From NCBI GenBank assembly GCA_947624335.1, contig CANQJX010000123.1:1-5779 (forward strand): 5,779 bases of DNA. Direction: 5' to 3'. The notes below the pieces were generated by a model that was not told where the DNA came from, searched no databases, and was given only the letters and a program-made list of their open reading frames with translations. The position numbers and the translations under genes were made by a program. Below, in pieces: positions 1 through 5,453 of this stretch. Positions within the stretch are counted from its first letter, which is position 1. Every line of letters starts with the position of its first letter. The stretch comes from an uncultured Marvinbryantia sp. GTDB lineage: Bacteria; Bacillota; Clostridia; Lachnospirales; Lachnospiraceae.

Positions 1-1
1 A

Positions 2-148
2 TACGGATTTGTGATAGATTTCTTTTATTTTTCTCTGATTTCTTTTCCAGTATTTAATGTGGCGGACTGCTATGTCTGCATTTCGCTGGCAGGAATATTG
101 ATTTTTTATCGAAATGAGGATTTTTCATGGATGAAACGATCACAGTAG
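2..148 (+). CDS. lspA: Lipoprotein signal peptidase LspA (signal peptidase II), C-terminal end only
   Basis: The first 48 codons of the window read as the end of LspA, the membrane aspartyl protease that removes signal peptides from prolipoproteins after lipid attachment. The 5' part lies outside the window. The segment begins YGFVIDFFYF and continues into FPVFNVADC. These are the two conserved blocks carrying the catalytic aspartates of the family (here D6 and D22 of the visible part), followed by a hydrophobic segment (VCISLAGILIFY) that fits the last membrane helix and a short polar tail. The usual FNVADS reads FNVADC here, a mild variant. The stop codon (146-148) lies inside the next gene, so the two overlap by 22 bases in different frames. 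An lspA-pseudouridine synthase pair is common in Firmicutes (lspA-ylyB in Bacillus subtilis), which supports both calls. Confidence 0.93.
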   Translation, partial: YGFVIDFFYFSLISFPVFNVADCYVCISLAGILIFYRNEDFSWMKRSQ

Positions 149-1047
149 TTCTGGAGGACGCTCCCGTGCGGATCGACCAGTATCTGGCAAAGCATCTGGC
201 GCAGTCCCGTTCTTTTGTGCAGAAATTATTGAAAGAGAAGCGAATATTGGCGGACGGCGCGGCGGTGAAACCCAATTATCTGCTAAACGGCGGGGAATGT
301 CTGCAGATTTCGCTTCCGGAACAGATAGAACCGAATATCGAGGCGGAAGCGATTCCGCTTGCCATACTTTATGAAGACGAAGATCTTCTGGTGGTAGACA
401 AGCCCAAAGGAATGGTGGTACATCCCGGCGCCGGGCATTACAGCGGCACGCTGGTAAACGCGCTGATGTATCACTGCAAAGGAAACCTTTCCGGCATTAA
501 CGGGGTCCTGCGACCGGGCATCGTCCATCGGATCGACCGCGATACCAGCGGTTCCTTGCTGGTCTGTAAAAATGATTTTTCACACCGCCACATTGCGGCA
601 CAGTTAAAAGAACACTCCATTACCCGCAAATATCGCGCGATCGTTCACGGAAATTTAAAAAATGACGACGGCACGGTGGACGCCCCGATCGGGCGGCATC
701 CGTCGGATCGTAAAAAGATGGCGGTCAATGTAAGAAACGCCAAGCCTGCGGTTACGCATTATCATGTTCTGCAGCGCTTTGAGAAATTTACTTACATTGA
801 ATGTCAGTTGGAAACCGGGCGAACGCATCAGATCCGGGTACACATGAGCAGTATTCATCACCCGATTCTGGGTGACGCGGTATATGGTCCGGCCAAATGC
901 CCCGTCTGCGGCCTGCAGGGACAGACGCTGCACGCGATGGTATTGGGGTTTGTACACCCGCGCACGGAACAATATATGGAGTTTTGCGCGCCGCTTCCGC
1001 CGTATTTTACTGATCTGATCGGGAAATTATCCGAGAATTTCTCTTAA
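127..1047 (+). CDS. rluD: RluA-family pseudouridine synthase (RluD/YlyB type)
   Basis: This 306-residue enzyme should convert specific uridines in rRNA to pseudouridine. Residues about 13-75 form an N-terminal S4-type RNA-binding domain (VRIDQYLAKHL onward). The catalytic domain follows, with VVDKPKGMVVHPGAG at 89-103, the family signature HRIDRDTSG at 134-142 (D137 is the expected catalytic aspartate, equivalent to the HRLD aspartate of E. coli RluD), and GRTHQIRVH at 231-239. Length and domain order are normal for RluC/RluD proteins; the exact target uridines cannot be read from sequence. The start is supported by GAGGA at 116-120, six bases before the ATG. The gene begins inside the end of lspA, so it is probably cotranscribed and perhaps translationally coupled. 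A CPVC pair (C258, C261) sits in the loop before GQTLHA; whether it binds metal is unknown. Confidence 0.94.
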   Translation: MDETITVVLEDAPVRIDQYLAKHLAQSRSFVQKLLKEKRILADGAAVKPNYLLNGGECLQISLPEQIEPNIEAEAIPLAILYEDEDLLVVDKPKGMVVHPGAGHYSGTLVNALMYHCKGNLSGINGVLRPGIVHRIDRDTSGSLLVCKNDFSHRHIAAQLKEHSITRKYRAIVHGNLKNDDGTVDAPIGRHPSDRKKMAVNVRNAKPAVTHYHVLQRFEKFTYIECQLETGRTHQIRVHMSSIHHPILGDAVYGPAKCPVCGLQGQTLHAMVLGFVHPRTEQYMEFCAPLPPYFTDLIGKLSENFS

Positions 1048-1124
1048 AACTTCACAAAAGTTCTATACTTTTTTGCCATTTTGTTGTATGATATATCCAA
1101 ACAACGTGGATGGACCTTTGGAGA

Positions 1125-1130
1125 AAGGAG
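1125..1130 (+). promoter_or_regulatory. Ribosome binding site fixing the kinase-like start
   Basis: AAGGAG seven bases before the ATG at 1138. An in-frame TTG at 1081 would add 19 residues that show no family resemblance and has no comparable site, so the ATG is preferred. Confidence 0.85.
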
Positions 1131-1137
1131 AATTGTT

Positions 1138-1776
1138 ATGGCATGTAAATCAGTGATTACAATAGGCAGACAGTATGGGAGCGGCGGAAGAGAAGTAGGG
1201 GAAAAGCTGGCGGCAGCGCTTGGGATCAAATGCTTTGACGACGAACTGCTTGACAGAGCGGCAAAGGACAGCGGCATCTGCCAGGAATTATTTGAAAACC
1301 ATGACGAGAAACCGACAAACAGTTTTTTGTATTCTCTGGTAATGGACACTTATTCCATGGGTTATGCCTCGGCCGCGCTTTCCGGAATGCCGATCAACCA
1401 TAAGGTATTTCTGGCGCAGTTTAACGCGATCAAAAAAATCGCCGACGAGGGTCCCTGCATTATGGTAGGACGCTGCGCGGATTATGCGCTGGAGGAGTAC
1501 CCGAACCGGGTGTCTGTATTTATTTATTCAGATCTTCCCAAACGGATTCGCAGAATTGCCGATAAATATAATTTGACGGATGCAAAGGCGAAGGATGCGA
1601 TCAACAAGACGGACAAACAGCGCGCAAGTTATTATAATTATTACACGAACAAACGCTGGGGCGATATTTCCAGCTATGATCTGTGCATCAACAGCGGCAT
1701 ACTGGGAATCGACGGGACCGTAGAAATGATCGCACGATTTGTACAGATGAAAGAATCCGTGAAAAAGGACGCATAA
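1138..1776 (+). CDS. Cytidylate kinase-like P-loop protein
   Basis: This 212-residue protein fits the cytidylate-kinase-like family common in clostridia, whose members are predicted nucleotide (NMP-type) kinases but are mostly untested. The N-terminus VITIGRQYGSGGREVGEKLA (6-25) is the phosphate-binding loop, in the family's GxxxGSGGR form rather than the classical GxxGxGK[ST]. IMVGRCADYAL (108-118) and the block RASYYNYYTNKRWG (162-175), followed by YDLCINS, are further family landmarks. D154, R138, R139 and nearby basic residues would belong to a lid-like region. The true cytidylate kinase Cmk is a separate family, so the substrate should not be assumed to be CMP. The gene starts 90 bases after the pseudouridine synthase. 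A TATGAT at 1087-1092 could be a -10 element, but I find no convincing -35, so read-through from upstream is equally possible. dtd follows after 5 bases and is probably in the same transcript. Confidence 0.87.
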   Translation: MACKSVITIGRQYGSGGREVGEKLAAALGIKCFDDELLDRAAKDSGICQELFENHDEKPTNSFLYSLVMDTYSMGYASAALSGMPINHKVFLAQFNAIKKIADEGPCIMVGRCADYALEEYPNRVSVFIYSDLPKRIRRIADKYNLTDAKAKDAINKTDKQRASYYNYYTNKRWGDISSYDLCINSGILGIDGTVEMIARFVQMKESVKKDA

Positions 1777-1781
1777 GGGAT

Positions 1782-2234
1782 ATGAAATTTGTAATCCAGC
1801 GTGTAAAAGAGGCTTCTGTCAGCGTCGATCATCAGGTGGTCGGCGCCATTAAGCAGGGATATCTGATTTTAATTGGAGCGGGAAAAGAAGACACTCCAAA
1901 AACGGCAGACGCGTTGATTAAAAAAATGATCGGCCTTCGCATTTTTGCAGATGAAAACGGAAAAACCAATCTTTCTTTGAAGGACGTGGGCGGAAGCCTG
2001 CTGCTTGTTTCACAATTTACGTTATATGCAAATTGTAAAAAAGGGAACCGGCCCAGTTTTACCGAAGCGTTAGAGCCGCAGGCGGCGGAAGAACTGTACC
2101 GGTATATTATCCGCGAGTGCAAAAAACAGATTGAAACAGTGGAAACCGGTATTTTTGGCGCGCATATGGAAGTGTCGCTGGTAAACGACGGACCGTTTAC
2201 CATTTTGCTCGAAAATGAACCATCCGAATTTTAA
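1782..2234 (+). CDS. dtd: D-aminoacyl-tRNA deacylase
   Basis: DTD is a cytosolic proofreading enzyme that hydrolyses D-amino acids (and glycine mischarged on tRNA-Ala) from tRNA. The 150-residue length is typical. The opening MKFVIQRVKEASVSVD is diagnostic, as are VSQFTLYA (76-83), GNRPSF (88-93), and NDGPFT at 135-140, the NxGPxT motif whose Gly-cisPro pair (G137-P138) enforces chirality. The frame is open back to 1683, but family homology begins only at the ATG at 1782. The ribosome binding site is poor: AAGGA at 1765-1769 is 12 bases away and AAGGGA at 1775-1780 is almost touching the start. With only 5 bases after the upstream stop, translational coupling is likely. Confidence 0.97.
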   Translation: MKFVIQRVKEASVSVDHQVVGAIKQGYLILIGAGKEDTPKTADALIKKMIGLRIFADENGKTNLSLKDVGGSLLLVSQFTLYANCKKGNRPSFTEALEPQAAEELYRYIIRECKKQIETVETGIFGAHMEVSLVNDGPFTILLENEPSEF

Positions 2235-2248
2235 ACGATTACATTTAT

Positions 2249-2283
2249 AAAAAGTTTACATAATTAAATTATGTAAACTTTTT
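2249..2283. terminator. Bidirectional rho-independent terminator
   Basis: A perfect 16-bp inverted repeat, AAAAAGTTTACATAAT (2249-2264) and its exact complement (2268-2283), with a 3-base loop. Each arm ends in five A or five T, so a U-tract follows the stem on either strand. It lies 14 bases after the dtd stop and 12 bases beyond the stop of the convergent recombinase gene, so it can end both transcripts. The stem is unusually AT-rich. Confidence 0.87.
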
Positions 2284-2295
2284 GCTTTCGAGAGA

Positions 2296-3354
2296 TCAAT
2301 CTTCGCGCAGATGGACAGCAGTAGCGGCCATCCGGCGCCGCTGATCGTCCATTGCCGCATAATGCTTTTTGGTTGTATTTACATCCTTATGGCCGAGCAC
2401 ATCCGCAACCAGATAAATGTCGTTTGTTTCCTGATAAAGACTGGTACCATAGGTGCTGCGAAGCTTATGGGGCGTAATTTTTTTTGTGGTTGTAATTTGT
2501 CTGGCATATTTTTTTACCAGATTTTCCACCGCCTGCACACCGATCCGTTTGCGCTGCGTGGAAAGGAAAAGCGCGTTTTCGTGACCGTTCAGCGCGGTTA
2601 TTCCCTTGCGTTCCTCTATATAATCGATCAGCGCTTTTTCTACTTCCGGGCCAAAATAGACCACCATTTCGTTGCCGCCTTTTCGCACAACCTTGATGCC
2701 GTTATTTTTAAAATCCACATCGCCTATATCCAGGCCAACGCATTCGGACACGCGGATACCGGTGCCTAAAAGCAGAGTAACCAGCGCAAGATCGCGAACT
2801 TTGGTCTTTTCCCAGTATACCTTTTTCTGACCGGACAAAGAATCGCCGGCGTGCTCAATAAAATCAAGCAAAGACGCGGTTTCATCGGCGTCCAGACGGA
2901 TGATCGCCTTATCATGGGTTTTGGGCATATCTACCAGGACGGTAGGATTTGTCCGGATTCTTTCGCGTTTAAAATAATATGCGTAAAAACCCCGCAGGGC
3001 AACCATTTTGCGCTTCATAGCGCGTTCGCCGTTTGTCTTGATTCCGTCCTCAGACTGATATACCTTCAGATACTCCAGATATTCCTCAATATCAACCGGT
3101 TTTATCTGATCCAGCACATCAATGGTAATATCATCCATTGTTTTATTACGAAAAGCCGGGTTTTCATCCAGCAAAAACTGAAAGAAAACGCGGATGTCAT
3201 ATGCGTAGGAAATTCTGGTGCGTGTAGACGTGGTCGGTTCGATGGCGCGAAAATAATCTTTTGCAAAACCGGGCATCGTCTTTAAAATTTCCCGCAGACG
3301 CAAAGTATTATCCACATTTACCTGCTCATGGTATGTCAAATGTTCCCTGTCCAT
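2296..3354 (-). CDS. Tyrosine site-specific recombinase, XerS-like
   Basis: This 352-residue protein should cut and rejoin DNA through a phosphotyrosine intermediate. Residues about 20-135 form the SAM-like core-binding domain; about 150-340 form the catalytic domain. The complete catalytic set is visible: R201 (TGIRVSE), K225 (VVRKGGNE), H296 and R299 (HKLRST), H322 (LGHKDV) and nucleophile Y332 (KKHYAAM). It is longer than XerC/XerD (about 300). Its long N-terminus (LREILKTMPGFAKDYF), an insertion before KTKVRDLALVTLLL, and the total length match my memory of streptococcal XerS (about 356 residues), the one-protein chromosome dimer resolvase. That assignment is inference; an orphan integrase is the alternative. 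No excisionase or phage gene is nearby. The frame stays open to 3498, but the ATG at 3354 has a strong ribosome binding site. No clear promoter lies in the 107 bases upstream, so it may be read from the CAP-domain gene. Confidence 0.92.
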   Translation of the reverse strand: MDREHLTYHEQVNVDNTLRLREILKTMPGFAKDYFRAIEPTTSTRTRISYAYDIRVFFQFLLDENPAFRNKTMDDITIDVLDQIKPVDIEEYLEYLKVYQSEDGIKTNGERAMKRKMVALRGFYAYYFKRERIRTNPTVLVDMPKTHDKAIIRLDADETASLLDFIEHAGDSLSGQKKVYWEKTKVRDLALVTLLLGTGIRVSECVGLDIGDVDFKNNGIKVVRKGGNEMVVYFGPEVEKALIDYIEERKGITALNGHENALFLSTQRKRIGVQAVENLVKKYARQITTTKKITPHKLRSTYGTSLYQETNDIYLVADVLGHKDVNTTKKHYAAMDDQRRRMAATAVHLRED

Positions 3355-3360
3355 ATAAAA

Positions 3361-3367
3361 CACCTCC
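3361..3367 (-). promoter_or_regulatory. Ribosome binding site fixing the recombinase start
   Basis: On the - strand this reads GGAGGTG, six bases before the ATG at 3354. It rules out the longer reading (start at 3498), which would overlap the end of the CAP-domain gene and add 48 residues unlike any recombinase. Confidence 0.9.
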
Positions 3368-3379
3368 GGATTGAGCGAT

Positions 3380-3409
3380 CTATTTGAAAAACTATGGTTT
3401 GTCGTATAG
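3380..3409. repeat. Imperfect 30-bp dyad, candidate recombinase binding or dif-like site
   Basis: Two 11-base arms, CTATTTGAAAA (3380-3390) and TTGTCGTATAG (3399-3409), are inverted copies with 8 of 11 positions matching, separated by 8 bases (ACTATGGT). This is close to the layout of Xer sites (two 11-base arms around a 6-8 base centre). It lies 25 bases upstream of the recombinase start, in the gap between that gene and the CAP-domain gene. It could be a dif-like crossover site, an autoregulatory operator or a chance AT-rich dyad. The rest of the gap (3355-3461) holds the ribosome binding site and a weak 6-bp hairpin, and no clear promoter. Confidence 0.35.
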
Positions 3410-3461
3410 ATGGATAGCCCACCAAACACTTCTCTGCGCTCTGAAAAGGCGGATATATCAT

Positions 3462-4883
3462 TTATTCTTTCACAATTACGGAACGTACGGTTCTGCATTT
3501 GCCAAAGATCCGTTTGCCGGCAGAATCTATTTTGTAAGCGCGGACGCGCACATAATATCTTTTTCCGGGGAAAAGCAAATTGCGGAATGTATAAGATGTT
3601 TTCCGGTTGCTGTCAAGCAGAATTTTCTTTTCCGTATATGTTCCAAATTCTTTACGGCTTGCGACAGCTACCTCGTATCCCTTTGCATAAGTATGCTTTT
3701 GCCACACGGCGGTAAGCTGTGCTTTGGATGGGGAGGAAACGCCGCTGATTACCGCGGTTCTTACCCTGCATTTTCGCCAGCGCGCATATAGAGTCTGCTT
3801 TTTTCCGGACGCAATTTTTACAACGGTACTGCTGCGAACTTTGCTTCCGCCTGATTTGGCGGTGTACCAGCCCTTAAACAGATAATTTTTCCGATAAGGC
3901 GCAGGCATCGCGCCATAGTTCTTTTTATACAGGACGGAAATCTTTTTTGTCCGTAAAAGCCTGTCTTTTTGCATAGAACCGCCGTTTGCGTTTAAAACAA
4001 CGCTGCGCTCATCCGCATCTTTTACTGTAAATTTACAGGAAAAGCGGACGTTCGGATCGGCATTGTAATATGCAGCGACCGTCGCAGTCCCCTTTTTACG
4101 CGCGTTCAAATTCCCGGCGCTGTCAACGGTAAGGACGGCGGGATTGCTGCTTTTCAGCGTAAAGTGTTTCCAAAGCAGCGTTGGAAAGCTGCCGTCCGAA
4201 GTAAAGGATTCCCGGTCGCTTAACGTACTCTGAAAGGAAAGCTGTAGTTTATCCCGGCTTCCTTTTCTTAATGTGGCGCTGCCGCCGGTCTTCTTATTAT
4301 TCGTGGTCAAAAAGGCGAATTTTTCAAAATATCCGCTGTTAAAGGCAATATCTGTGCTGCGGGTCAGGCTTGCGCCCGTCGGCTTTGCGGTGTTTTTTGC
4401 GTCAGACTTTCCAAAAATCTGTACCCAATAAAGGGTATCTTTCAGCTGAAAACATCCGACCCCAAGCGTCTGGTAGTCATCGTCAATGATATTGCGGTAA
4501 TGCTCTTTGGAATCATACCATGCTCTGCCGGCGTCCGCCGCACTGCTCTGCCCTGCCGCAATGTTTTCGCCCCAAGCCTTGTCCGATATGGTAAAGAACA
4601 TGGATTGATCGGGACGAGTATGGTCGAAAATGAAAGGGATCTCCGCGGCTCTTTGCATTGCGGCGGACATCAGATCGTTGTCTATGGTCAGGGCATCCTT
4701 CCCCGCCTTTTCCCGTATCTGGTTTGTATATTCCGCTACTTCGTATGCCTTCTGATAATGAAACTGCCCTTTTACGGACGCAGTGACTGTCGAAGCGGCG
4801 TTTGCTCCCAACGCACAGCAGACAACGGACAGAAAAAAGAAAAGTGTAACAAAACAAAAGCGGAAATGCTTCTTTGCTCCCAT
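3462..4883 (-). CDS. Secreted CAP-domain protein with Ig-like, InlB-type and FN3-like modules
   Basis: A 473-residue exported mosaic protein. Residues 1-30 are a Sec signal peptide: basic MGAKKHFRF, a hydrophobic core, then ANA before the likely cleavage at 29/30. Residues about 43-160 are a CAP/SCP domain with the expected cavity residues: H88 (FDHTRPD), E106 (WGENIA), E127 and H128 (SKEHYRNI), and the closing GVGC...YWVQIFG. About 205-288 resembles a bacterial Ig-like (Big_2) fold (SSNPAVLTVDSAGNL, GTATVAA). About 294-369 is an InlB/Listeria-Bacteroides repeat (VVLNANGG, FKGWYTAKSGG, LYARW). About 374-472 looks like fibronectin type III (KGYEVAVAS, RYYVRVRAY). There is no LPXTG motif, S-layer-homology domain or C-terminal helix, so release or non-covalent wall binding is likely. 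The activity of bacterial CAP proteins is mostly unknown. The start has GAGGAG at 4891-4896, seven bases upstream, and the gene has its own promoter. Confidence 0.9.
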   Translation of the reverse strand: MGAKKHFRFCFVTLFFFLSVVCCALGANAASTVTASVKGQFHYQKAYEVAEYTNQIREKAGKDALTIDNDLMSAAMQRAAEIPFIFDHTRPDQSMFFTISDKAWGENIAAGQSSAADAGRAWYDSKEHYRNIIDDDYQTLGVGCFQLKDTLYWVQIFGKSDAKNTAKPTGASLTRSTDIAFNSGYFEKFAFLTTNNKKTGGSATLRKGSRDKLQLSFQSTLSDRESFTSDGSFPTLLWKHFTLKSSNPAVLTVDSAGNLNARKKGTATVAAYYNADPNVRFSCKFTVKDADERSVVLNANGGSMQKDRLLRTKKISVLYKKNYGAMPAPYRKNYLFKGWYTAKSGGSKVRSSTVVKIASGKKQTLYARWRKCRVRTAVISGVSSPSKAQLTAVWQKHTYAKGYEVAVASRKEFGTYTEKKILLDSNRKTSYTFRNLLFPGKRYYVRVRAYKIDSAGKRIFGKCRTVRSVIVKE

Positions 4884-4924
4884 AACTCAACTCCTCTATT
4901 GCTGGATTCTAAGTTCGAGATACA

Positions 4925-4959
4925 ATAAAAACAGATAAATGTAATTTATCTGTTTTTAT
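4925..4959 (-). terminator. Perfect palindrome: LysM-gene terminator overlapping the next promoter
   Basis: A 16-bp perfect inverted repeat: arms ATAAAAACAGATAAAT (4925-4940) and its exact complement (4944-4959), with a 3-base loop. On the - strand it lies 37 bases past the LysM gene stop and ends in TTTTTAT, so it fits a rho-independent terminator for that gene, with the same build as the hairpin at 2249-2283. It also overlaps the last two bases of the -10 element of the CAP-gene promoter and covers its expected transcription start, so an operator role is an alternative. Confidence 0.75.
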
Positions 4960-4986
4960 CATAAAGGAAATGGTGCAAAAAGTCAA
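4958..4986 (-). promoter_or_regulatory. Sigma-A promoter for the CAP-domain gene
   Basis: On the - strand, TTGACT (4981-4986) and TATGAT (4958-4963) are separated by exactly 17 bases, giving five of six consensus matches in each hexamer. Transcription should start near 4951, about 68 bases upstream of the CAP-gene ATG. The promoter lies entirely between the LysM gene stop and the palindrome. Confidence 0.75.
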
Positions 4987-4996
4987 TAAAGGAAGG

Positions 4997-5341
4997 TTAC
5001 TTCCGCTCGTCCGAGTAATATGGGATCAACAGGAGCTGACCATATTGCAGTTCCGCCCCAAGCTGGTTGATCTCTTTTATTTCTTTGATATATTCCGCCG
5101 TACTTGCGTATCCATCCGTCATATATTCGCGCGCGATGCTCCACAGGGTATCTCCGCGGTGAACGCGTACGTCTGTATAGTATTTATACAATGGCTGTCT
5201 TTGCGCCTGCGCCTGCGAACGATTGGATAAAACAGAGCCGGTCAGAACCGTTAATACAAGCGTAAAGAATATAGCTACTCTCCTGTTTCTCTGAATTTGG
5301 CGGCGTCGTCTTTTCATCCTGCTTTTCCCTGCTCTGCTCAT
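4997..5341 (-). CDS. SOS-regulated membrane LysM protein, YneA-like cell division suppressor
   Basis: A 114-residue protein. A very basic N-terminus (residues 9-21, MKRRRRQIQRNRR) precedes one membrane segment (about 22-40, VAIFFTLVLTVLTGSVL), then a short Gln/Ala linker and a C-terminal LysM domain (about 55-107) with VHRGDTLWSIAREY at its start and QLLLIPYY at its end. The basic side should stay in the cytoplasm and LysM should reach the peptidoglycan. The layout and size match Bacillus YneA, which blocks division during the SOS response and needs its LysM domain. The upstream region carries three LexA boxes over a consensus promoter, which strongly supports the SOS assignment; the division-blocking role is inferred. 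ATG at 5341 has GAGGGG at 5350-5355, eight bases away; a start at the internal Met9 has no such support. It is probably a single-gene transcript ending at the 4925-4959 hairpin. Confidence 0.88.
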   Translation of the reverse strand: MSRAGKSRMKRRRRQIQRNRRVAIFFTLVLTVLTGSVLSNRSQAQAQRQPLYKYYTDVRVHRGDTLWSIAREYMTDGYASTAEYIKEIKEINQLGAELQYGQLLLIPYYSDERK

Positions 5342-5375
5342 AAGTATTTCCCCTCATCTTTCTTTGATTATAAAG

Positions 5376-5389
5376 CGAACCTACGTTCG
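5376..5389. promoter_or_regulatory. LexA (SOS) box 1
   Basis: CGAACCTACGTTCG is a perfect GAAC-N4-GTTC palindrome extended by C and G at the ends, as in the Gram-positive LexA/DinR consensus. It lies just past the expected transcription start (near 5391) of the LysM gene, where bound LexA would block initiation or clearance. Confidence 0.92.
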
Positions 5390-5397
5390 ATGGTTAC

Positions 5398-5426
5398 ATT
5401 ATAATATTCGAACAGATGTTTGTCAA
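5398..5426 (-). promoter_or_regulatory. Consensus sigma-A promoter of the LysM gene
   Basis: On the - strand, TTGACA (5421-5426) and TATAAT (5398-5403) are both perfect and are separated by 17 bases. Such a strong promoter would be costly for a division inhibitor without tight repression, which fits the three LexA boxes around it. The predicted leader is about 50 bases. Confidence 0.93.
5409..5422. promoter_or_regulatory. LexA (SOS) box 2, inside the promoter
   Basis: CGAACAGATGTTTG matches GAAC-N4-GTTY, with one base off the perfect palindrome. It fills most of the spacer and overlaps the inner two bases of the -35 hexamer, so LexA and RNA polymerase could not bind together. Confidence 0.88.
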
Positions 5427-5435
5427 TACTTTTTT

Positions 5436-5449
5436 CGAACAAATTTTCG
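5436..5449. promoter_or_regulatory. LexA (SOS) box 3, weaker
   Basis: CGAACAAATTTTCG has a complete CGAAC half and a half-site with one mismatch (TTTCG for GTTCG). It lies ten bases upstream of the -35 and four bases from the stop codon of the HAD gene. Centre-to-centre distances between the boxes are 33 and 27 bases. It is likely a lower-affinity or cooperative site. Confidence 0.7.
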
Positions 5450-5453
5450 GTTT

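Noticed and set aside
655..972. Open frames on the - strand opposite the pseudouridine synthase, kinase-like gene and dtd (also 54-275, 283-528, 1044-1349, 1832-2203)
   Set aside because: The + strand genes carry full family motifs; the antisense readings have none.
1048..1062. Small inverted repeat AACTT...AAGTT after the pseudouridine synthase, as a terminator
   Set aside because: It has only five AT-rich pairs and the T-run is several bases away; too weak to call.
1087..1092. TATGAT as the -10 of a promoter for the kinase-like gene
   Set aside because: The hexamer is good, but no acceptable -35 lies 16-18 bases upstream and there is no TGn extension. It remains possible.
1683..1781. N-terminal extension of dtd
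   Set aside because: It overlaps the kinase-like gene in another frame, and DTD homology begins exactly at the ATG at 1782.
2296..3354. Recombinase as the integrase of a prophage or integrative element
   Set aside because: No excisionase, phage, conjugation genes, tRNA or flanking direct repeats are visible; all neighbours look chromosomal. The window is too short to exclude it fully.
3355..3498. Longer recombinase starting at 3498 (400 residues)
   Set aside because: It would overlap the CAP-domain gene end, the extra 48 residues look like no recombinase, and a strong ribosome binding site precedes the ATG at 3354.
3384..3791. Open frames on the + strand opposite the CAP-domain gene and recombinase (also 2311-2769, 2851-3285, 4500-4928, 4970-5230)
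   Set aside because: They are antisense to well-supported genes, show no recognisable domain and have no matching ribosome binding sites.
4904..4917. Possible LexA box in the leader of the CAP-domain gene
   Set aside because: Only the GTTCG half matches; the other half (GGATT) has two mismatches to CGAAC within the GAAC core, so it is probably chance.
5436..5449. Dyad after the HAD gene as its terminator
   Set aside because: On the - strand it is followed by an A-run, not a T-run, and it fits a LexA box.
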